Assembly: GCA_020002185.1 (NCBI GenBank)
Contig: CM034532.1
Span: 47,329,962 to 47,393,961 of the forward strand
DNA: 64,000 bases
Direction of reading: 5' to 3'
Origin: Paraescarpia echinospica
Lineage: Eukaryota > Annelida > Polychaeta > Sabellida > Siboglinidae
Positions 56,810 to 64,000 of the stretch are shown here, piece by piece (within the stretch, counting starts at the first letter, position 1; every line of letters starts with the position of its first letter). The notes under the pieces were generated by a model. That model ran no database searches and had not been told where the DNA came from. It saw nothing but the letters and a program-made list of their open reading frames with translations. A program made the position numbers and the translations under genes.

Positions 56810-58222
56810 TGTAGCGTCGTATACATGCACTGAATGTTGTTGGTTTTGGTGATTTTCTCCACAACTGAGTTGTAGGATTTAATGGAAATTAACAACTCAG
56901 TGATAGGAGAAACACAAAACATATTTTGTTTTCATAAATTACAGATTTGCATTTACAATTACATTGCAGATTTTAAAACTAAACATGTTTTGTTTAAACA
57001 AATACAAATTACACATTGTTAAATGGTTTAATGACAAAACATAGATCTTTTGTTTTCATAAATTACAGTTTGTTTAAATTGTGTGAACCAGTCCATCAAT
57101 TCTGATGGGAAAAATAATTGGTATTTGTTAGCAAACAGTGGGTTTCACAGTCCTTGTAGCCATGACCTTAGGGTTAACGTCTTTCACACCTGCTACTATG
57201 CCATGGTCCTGTTATCTATGGCATCAGGGTTTCCCATTGAAACTTCTTAGGTCAAGACCCAAAAAACTTATCTGTTTACTGATGCCCATAACCTTGAGCT
57301 CGAAGTGTAATGTGCTATTGTAAAATAATTGTTCATGTTTGTTAAGGTCACCCTGAAACCACATGGTGGGGGGTGGGGTTCCAACATCCCTAGTTTGGGA
57401 ACCCCAGTGTTACACAGCTGTTTTCTTGAGAAATACATTCTGTTCTCCAGCCTCTAGGTCTCCAGACCAGTTTCGTCAATCACAAGACTGATGCAGTGTT
57501 TGTAAACAATGCGTGGGTAAATGTTGCCTGACACTCAAATGTCAGCTCTGCAGCCTTTGATTGGGTCAAAGCTCCTACTTTAAATCACTGAACATTGGCC
57601 GTCCTTTTGATGTGCCCAGGCAAAGACAACAGTGTGACTATTTGTGATTTATCCTCTGTTAGAAGCTGAATGAGAGGTCAGTTACTAGGTGAAGCTCATA
57701 CCTGGTTATGTATAAATGTATAATAGTCTGGAATTTTTCTCAGGCTGTAAATGTATTGTCATATCACGCTCAGTTGTGATTGCTGTGGAATTGTTATGTG
57801 AATAATAAGTGAATAGGTGCAGGCATAGTTAAGTACAACATCTTATCAGCAGTTAATTATTGTGGCCTGCTGATAATACTTACAAGATTACTCAGAATTT
57901 GTTATGTAATCACAATGTTTATTATCACATAAAGTACACCACTTATGCACACAAACCAGGAGTACTAGCAATAAAAACAAAAAATGACTTTAAAAAAAAA
58001 GTTTGGGAAAATACAAGGTTTTCAAAAAACTTAGAAATTATGTGTATGTATTCAAACATGTATGAAATAATATTATATGTCTATATGTACAACAGGATCA
58101 CAGTCAGCCAGACACCTCCCTGTTTTCTGGAAACACAACCAAACTCCTAACAAATTATGCAACAGCTACTGAAAAAGTAATGTTATTGAGAACAAATTTT
58201 TCTACTTGACTCGTATTACAAA
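56810..58222. other. no recognised feature
   Basis: AT-rich intron sequence. TTTTGTTTTCATAAATTACA occurs twice (about 56925 and 57050) with similar context, a small diverged duplication. Confidence 0.45.
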
Positions 58223-59655
58223 ATGTGTGGTATCATAAAATATGATATAACTTCAGGTATTTCAGTTCAGGGCAGTTTCCAGGCAGCTAATAAAAGGGTG
58301 TTAGGTAACACAAGGTGTCATAAGAAGATACATGCCTGGGGAGATTTTTGGGCCATCTTTTTATGGTCCTCGGCCAGACATGCTGTGGTGATGCTTGGTT
58401 GCATTTTGGAAGGTAGACTCCTTTTTAAAAATCTAAGTGTGTATGAGTTGATGTGATTTTTCTTAATCTTGATGTTCATTGTTGATTTATGTGCACCAGC
58501 CTGCCCTCCTCGACACTGACAATCTGTATACACAGTAGGCCTATTGTGCCTGATCACACACGAGATGATCTTCTGGCTGTGTTCTTACCCAAACCAGGTG
58601 TTTACATACCGAATTGCCTTATATAATATACATGGTAGCTAAGTTACTGGTTGAAGATCAAACAACTTTGTGATATTTCTGTCCCACTGTTTGTACAGGC
58701 TTACAGTTTTTTCTGTGTTTTTGCAGAAATTTAACATAATAATAATAATATTTTGCAACATTACTGTTATAACTGAAGAGGTCCAAAGTTGCAACTCCAA
58801 AAGGCAACATAGTGTTTGCTTTTTCATACAAATTAAATGTATACACAGTTACATTAATTTTGTGGATAAATTTGGATGAGAAATGTGTTGAACAGATCGA
58901 GATTGTTACCATCTAATACAACAGTATTAGTAAAGGATGAATCCTGACACAACTCCAAAGAGGCAGTATTATTTTAGATCATACTACCAGTTTTTATGCA
59001 CTGACGTATATGGCTATTTTGCGGAAAGATTGAATGATACGTTTTTTAACAAGTCTGATTAAGTCGATAGAACTTAATACAAAAGGACTTGAGGGCAGAT
59101 CACAGGACAAGAAGATTCTTTTTTCTTTATGACAGCCAGTAGTATGTAAACAATAGATCTTAAAACTGAAGAGGATTATATAACTTTACATAACAACGCC
59201 ACAAGCCAGTACAATTTTGATACCAGCATGCCCTTGATACACATGGACATTTATGACTCCACTGCTGATGAATTAGGTGACAACTGTTTTAGAACAGATC
59301 CCAGATGATAGGGCCTGAAATAAACAGACCTGGGTTGAATCACAGGAACTAAAGGAATAACACAGCACACACTAGGGCATCCAGGGCCAGACCCATGTAA
59401 TTGACTGTGTTGACCTCCAGGCGAAGATAGTATGGTAAATCTGGGTAGTATCACAACCCTCCTTCCCTATTTATCACCACATCATCATGCCTGGCCCAGA
59501 ACTATAAAAGGATGGCCCAAAAATCTTCTCAGGCACTGCTAGTTTTTTTGTGACACCTCGTGCTACCTAGCATCCTTTTATCGGTTGCTTGGAAACTGCC
59601 CAGAACTGAAATACCTGAAGTTACAGTGTATGTCATATTTTATAATGTCACACAC
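58223..59655. repeat. inverted pair of about 100-bp repeats
   Basis: 58223-58322 (AACTTCAGGTATTTCAGTTC, GGGCAGTTTCC, AATAAAAGG, ACACAAGGTGTCA) matches the reverse complement of 59551-59655 at about 80 percent. The 1.2 kb between shows no coding motif. It could be the ends of a TIR element or two opposed copies of a repeat. Confidence 0.6.
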
Positions 59656-59984
59656 CTTTGCATGTTTTTTAAAACTGTCTCTGATAGAAGATTTTGCTTT
59701 TAACAGTGTCAGTAGATTAATTTTTAGGAGTTTGAAGCACTTATCTAATGGAAGAGGTATGCTAGTTGTTATTACAAAAATGTAATATATAACAATAATA
59801 TTATTATTCATTTAACAACTTAACAGAAATTGTTGGAGTACTTCATGGAATGGGCCACTGTGTTGAATAAATAACTTGTAAAATATCAGTAATTGTCTTG
59901 CTGTTGCCTGATGGCAAAATATCAGTAGTAGACTAGCAGGCCGCATTTTCCGATATTAAAATTATGAGATGCTGAGGTGTGCCA

Positions 59985-60170
59985 AGCCTGTCTCAAATCT
60001 ATCCCAAGTCTGCCCCAAGCCTCTACCAAGTCTATCCCAACCCTGCGCTAAACCTATACTAAACCTGTCCTAAGCCTGTCACAAGGCTGCCCCAAGCTTG
60101 CCCCAAGCTTGCCCCATACCTGTCCAAAATCTGCCCCAAACCTATCTCAAGCCTGCCCCAAGCCTGTCTA
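59985..60170. repeat. 10-bp tandem repeat CCCAAGCCTG, degenerate
   Basis: About 18 imperfect decamers of the CCCAAGCCTG / CCCAAGTCTG type in a row. On the minus strand this reads as a GQAW-like low-complexity run, which is not a gene. Confidence 0.85.
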
Positions 60171-60962
60171 CGGGACGACCACCTATCCTCATCCTTTACC
60201 CCCGTAGTTGTTTCCTCATCAGAAATGGCTGATTTCTGCATCAAAATCCGCCTGTTTACCAGGGATCAACAGCTGTGTAGTTTGCAAAGACATAGCTGAA
60301 GCTGTTTGCAACTATAGGATTGCCTGCTTTGACTGGTGATCTGTCTTGTTGATGGTTCATACCAGACATCTGACTTACTCCCTCTAACTCAGGTAGTTCC
60401 TACCTTTATACTGGCCGCTGTCTCTAGACATTATTTCCGCAACTGTTTTCTTCAGGTTTTCCAACAGTACATTCTGTCATATTACGAAATACTGGAATAG
60501 ATCTGAAAATGGTGTTTGTTTGAGTAAGTATATGACTGTATTAATACTTAATCGTTGTTTGTGAAATAATTTTTTTTTATTGTTCCACAAGTTACTTCAA
60601 TGTTGATCTTTCAATGAAGACATGAAAGATTGGCTAAGTTTAAGTCTAAGTTTGCTGCAGTAATAATAATACTATATTACATTATTAATGTATAAATATG
60701 TGCATACAGACTAATGTGTGCATGTGTATTATATACAGTGTACAGAGCAAATTATCAGTGATTTGTGCACTTAAAAGTCAATGATACAAACCCCAGTATG
60801 CAGCACGTAACTTTGTTTTTTTAGGAAAGACTTACTAGACATATTAATACTTTAATCAATTTCTGTTTGGAAAGGTGTATATTTAATAGGCAAATTGCTG
60901 GTAATTGCCTGGTACAATCCCCATACATTGTATGATCCTGACAACCCCGATTGTTTCCTCAG
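60171..60962. other. end of intron 1
   Basis: No repeat recognised. Ends in a pyrimidine-rich acceptor, CCCCGATTGTTTCCTCAG. Confidence 0.5.
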
Positions 60963-61270
60963 ATGGCAAGCGCCTCTTCCCGGTCCTCTTCAACCTGGCA
61001 ATGAGGGCCAAGATCAGCAGCAATGCGACATGTGGTGACAACGGTCCCGAGCAATTTTGTAGACTTGTGGAACACGTGCAGCGACGGCCATACGACATGC
61101 ATCCGAACGACAGACTACATTGTGATGTCTGTGACAGCTACAGTCGCAGTCCCAGTGATGCCCATCCCGTCACAAATGCCGTGGACGGTAGCAATAGTTG
61201 GTGGCAAAGTCCGACTATCACCAGAGGTCAGATGTACAACTGGGTGACCATCACGCTTGACCTGCAGCAG
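60963..61270 (+). CDS. LAMA1/2-like: laminin alpha chain, exon 2 (first half of LN domain)
   Basis: 308 coding bases between an acceptor (TTTCCTCAG, to 60962) and a donor (CAG|GTAAGA at 61271). Joined to exon 1 they give residues 27-129. Landmarks of the laminin N-terminal domain are LFPVLFNLA (31-39), NATCG with an N-glycosylation site (47-51), FCRLVEHV (58-65), CDVC (80-83), HPVTNAVDGSNSWWQSP (94-110) and WVTITLDLQQ (120-129). The FC.LVEHV form is that of laminin alpha-1/2-type chains rather than beta, gamma, netrin or alpha-3/5. The LN domain drives polymerisation of laminin in basement membranes, outside the cell. Starting at residue 27 right after a leader is normal for the family. The rest of the LN domain and the LE repeats must lie beyond 64000. 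Confidence 0.93.
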
Positions 61271-61289
61271 GTAAGATTGTCTGAGGTAA

Positions 61290-61580
61290 ACGTTTGTAGT
61301 TGTTGTTCTCCTCTTGTTTCCCTGTCTGACAGGAGTGAGGCTGGCCTCAATTCAATTCTGATCCTTGATTTCTGTTTTGTTTGTTTCCCCATTGATTTTG
61401 TCCTGCGCTTTCCATCAACCATGTCCATTCCCCTCTATTTTTTGCACACATTCTCCACTCCTCTCCCAATCCTTCCACATCTCTCTTTACACAATCTTCC
61501 CATTGCAGTCAAGGTCGTCCTCACCTCTTTTTCCCTTCCACTCTGTGGGCATCTGCTTTCTTTGCCAACCACAGTTTGTA
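61290..61580 (-). pseudogene. LINE RT C-terminal tail and 3' UTR
   Basis: The minus strand gives, with frameshifts, WEDCVKRDVEGLGEEWR-like residues, ASLLSDRETRGEQ and a 3' end in AACAACAACT. Same family and orientation as 7085, 23868 and 47690. It begins only about 20 bp after the laminin exon 2 donor. Confidence 0.65.
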
Positions 61581-62661
61581 TGTCCATCCGCAGTTGACCG
61601 TTTATAGGTCCATCCTCAATTTTATTTTATGCTCATCTCTTTCCAAACTAATTTCATGAAATATTTGACCGATCTAATATCAATTATGATATGTCGGCTC
61701 ATGTATAGCTGTTATTTAATTTGGGTGGAATCATTGGACAAACTATGTGTTTCACCGGATCGAATCAATATTCAGCAAAAGTGGTCTGGCTCTGTATAAT
61801 ATGGCGCCATATACTATAGCAAAAATCTGAATGATGTTTGTCGGATTATGTTTCTCACATCATGTCATATGACGTAATCGGTCAAATATCGCTCATAAAC
61901 ATCCACGCTGGATTCAGGAGGCAATTTTATAGCCACGATTCGAACTGGTCATACCTTAAATATTAAAAAATATTAAAGCCTTTAAAGCTGTATAATTGAA
62001 AGTAGTTCAGTTTTACTGCTAGATTTGATATAATTTCCACCATGGATGTGTGACCGACCATCTTATCAGGTGTTATGGTAGATGTCATATATCTGTAAGA
62101 TTAGATATCGCATCATTAGATATGTAATAACCAGCTGACTATTATACATCTGTGGATGTAGGTGTAACAGGTGACGACATTGTCACCATTTCATTGAAGT
62201 CTGACATATCATTCAAAATCGGATCTACAGCTGTGATAACGTTCCTTTTTGTAAAGTGAAAGGAAGTGTAGGGTGTTATGGACGTCCTTCCTAGGTCATT
62301 TAATCAGTCTTAGAAACAAATGTGTCATAAGGATATTGAGATATGTGTACTTTTTAAGTGGCAAAACAGACACGTGCAACTTTCTGCAGGAAACACATTC
62401 AATTAAATTGGCCACAGATTCATGGTGTTGGCTGAAGAAATAAGACCAACAATAAAACATCCCAATCTAATGAAGTCCTTCTACACCTCAACATGATCGT
62501 ACAGATAGAGTCAGCCACTGTGTCATTTTATGTTCATTTAGTGAGAGGAGTACAGACTAACACCTTATAACACATTGGTGGAGCATTATCATAGATAAGA
62601 CTGCCACCTAAAGATGGTTAGAATCTCCCTGCTGCCATTTTGAAGCTTGGACAATTGTGTT

Positions 62662-62778
62662 CACTCTATGTTGCATCAGTTCATGTAAGCTGCATAAATG
62701 AGTATTTGGCTATAGATGAGCAGTGGTGTATATATGTGTGTGTGTGTGCATGCGTGCGTGCGTGTGTGGTGTGTGTGG

Positions 62779-62809
<31 letters not shown>

Positions 62810-62810
62810 T

Positions 62811-62859
<49 letters not shown>

Positions 62860-62995
62860 CGTCAACCAGCATGGCTGAATGCTTCTCGGAGTAGTAGAGA
62901 TGGTATTCGAATGAACAGGAAATAATGTGTAGTTTGTAAAGTGCTTTGAGCTGTGCTAAGGACTGGATGCCACGCTACTTTTTACCTTTACGGTG
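62662..62995 (+). mobile_element. SINE split by a TG microsatellite
   Basis: The body AAGCTGCATAAATGAGTATT is followed by GGCTATAGATGAGCAGTGG, then the TG tract, then GCTGAATGCTTCTCGGAG, AGTTTGTAAAGTGCTTTGAG and GGACTGGATGCCACGCT. This is the same order as in the SINE at 11737-12020, with the microsatellite grown in the middle. Confidence 0.65.
62735..62858. repeat. (TG)n microsatellite with GTGG interruptions
   Basis: About 124 bp of TG repeats, with CATGCGTGCGTGCG near the left end and TGTGTGGTGTG interruptions. The frames across it encode only Cys-Val runs. Confidence 0.97.
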
Positions 62996-63390
62996 GCTCA
63001 GTGTTTCAGGTGTGTGCCTCGTGACCAGCACAGGTACTGCATTTGAAGCCAAGGCTGGTGGCCAACCCAGCCATTTTTTTTACATGATAATTGGGTACAA
63101 CTTGCCTTCTGGCCTAGCACCTACCATATGGCAAGGAAGTTGGGAGTACATGCCTTGGGGAGACCCTAAAAGTCGTAGGTCCCTCAACCTGGTGTCTCTT
63201 CTGGAGACGTACAACACCCCACACAGGTGGAAAATGTGTAACTCCTGGTTGACTCTATCTCTTCTAACCCGCTGCTGCTGGTTCAGATTTCCTTCCTCCC
63301 CTCTCTGATGGCACCTCCTGGTCCACAGTTGCTGCCTGGTTGGGTTCCTGGTGTGATGCATTAAGCTTGCCGCCTGAGTGACAGTAATTC

Positions 63391-63685
63391 AGCCTAGTGC
63401 AGTATGTAGCTGACTCCCCTATGTGTACAGGGATCTACCACAGTTTCTAGTATATTACAGGCAGTATATAAGGCGCCATGCAGACATAATGTATATGTCA
63501 GTAACATGGCCTAGTGTTTTAGCTGGCTCCCTACAGAGATCTACTACAGTTTTTAGTCTAAATTACAGGCAATGTGTGAGGGTATGAGGTGCCAAGTAAC
63601 ATGACAATAACGTAGCCTAGTGCTGTAGCTGACTCCATACTGTTTATCACAGTTTCTAGTGTATTACAAGCACTATTAGTTAAAC
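63391..63685. repeat. about 100-bp tandem repeat, 3 copies
   Basis: CCTAGTGnnGTAGCTGACTCC, ATCTACnACAGTTTnTAGT and ATTACAGGCAnTnT recur three times, at about 63393, 63509 and 63617. Copies differ by small indels. Confidence 0.8.
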
Positions 63686-64000
63686 AGATAACCAGCTCTG
63701 ACTTGATGTACTTCAATGTTGTGATATGCACATTAGATTAGTTTACATTACGATTCCGATTGCATTGGCACGTTTCATCTTAGCCGTAGTTCCGTCGTCC
63801 TGTATGGCTAGAAGATAATTTGCACAAGCATTTTTTTGTATGCATTCACATGGCTGGATTAACCCATTACCTGAAGTAAAAATGTTAGGCCTAAAATGCA
63901 AAGATATTAACACCAGAATTAAAAAGACGGCTGTTCATCTATTGGTACTTTTGGGCTGACCACTGAAAGTTACATAATTAATATTTTTTTAATGACAAGG

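Larger units (their letters stand above)
29926..60962 (+). other. laminin alpha intron 1, about 31 kb
   Basis: Bounded by GTGAGT at 29926 and TTGTTTCCTCAG ending at 60962. It holds an 8-bp-TSD MITE, SINEs, LINE tails, minisatellites and a 3.1-kb tandem duplication, listed separately. I found no convincing nested gene. Confidence 0.65.
61271..64000 (+). other. laminin alpha intron 2 (incomplete)
   Basis: The exon expected next, encoding the second half of the LN domain, was not seen before the end of the window. Repeats inside are listed separately; 61600-62640 and 63690-64000 hold nothing I recognise. Confidence 0.6.

Noticed and set aside
61271..61597. Open frame continuing past laminin exon 2
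   Set aside because: A consensus donor (GTAAGA) follows LDLQQ, and the continuation is an antisense LINE tail, not laminin sequence.
62640..62894. Cys/Val-rich + strand and Thr/His-rich minus frames
   Set aside because: Both are readings of a TG microsatellite inside a SINE.

Overview
The window is animal nuclear DNA. It has split exons with consensus splice sites, the start of a laminin alpha gene, non-LTR retrotransposon relics, tRNA-derived SINEs, a Penelope-like element, TIR-bearing miniature transposons and long microsatellites. The species cannot be named from sequence. The mix of CR1/L2-like LINEs, a GIY-YIG Penelope-like relic and SINEs with an AAGCGCTTTGAG-type tail suits a marine invertebrate bilaterian. 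No operons, plasmids, CRISPR arrays or viral genes were seen.

Only two host gene pieces can be supported, both on the + strand. (1) A 1,080-nt open exon at 12524-13603 follows a good splice acceptor and ends in a stop. It looks like the last exon of a gene whose other exons were not found. (2) A laminin alpha chain gene begins at 29847. Exon 1 (29847-29925) encodes a signal peptide and ends in a consensus donor. Exon 2 (60963-61270) encodes the first half of the laminin N-terminal (LN) domain. The codon split between them joins exactly, giving a first intron of about 31 kb. The gene continues past the right edge.

Region by region: 1-10 kb holds a 73-bp tandem array, LINE tails, a 418-bp direct-repeat pair and an 823-bp TIR element. 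9.4-14.2 kb holds a CR1-like fragment, a Penelope-like relic with inverted termini, two SINEs, the orphan exon and an inverted pair of hammerhead-like motifs. 14.6-17.1 kb is a dense nest: a CR1 fragment, a degenerate repeat array and a large fold-back element, one arm of which carries a MITE. 18.7-22.8 kb is a nearly full-length but dead CR1/L2-type LINE whose ORF1 encodes an SGNH-type esterase. 23.5-25.5 kb holds a second LINE family (endonuclease) carrying a nested LINE tail, plus another CR1 fragment. 25.5-29.6 kb is sparse and ends in a MITE about 260 bp upstream of the laminin start codon. 30-61 kb is laminin intron 1, with a MITE bearing an 8-bp target-site duplication, minisatellites, SINEs, LINE tails and a recent 1.5-1.6-kb tandem duplication whose first unit contains a perfect 121-bp inverted repeat. 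61.3-64 kb is the start of laminin intron 2.

Most of the sequence is therefore a layered record of transposition. Several copies can be compared with each other inside the window, and this shows which bases broke which element.
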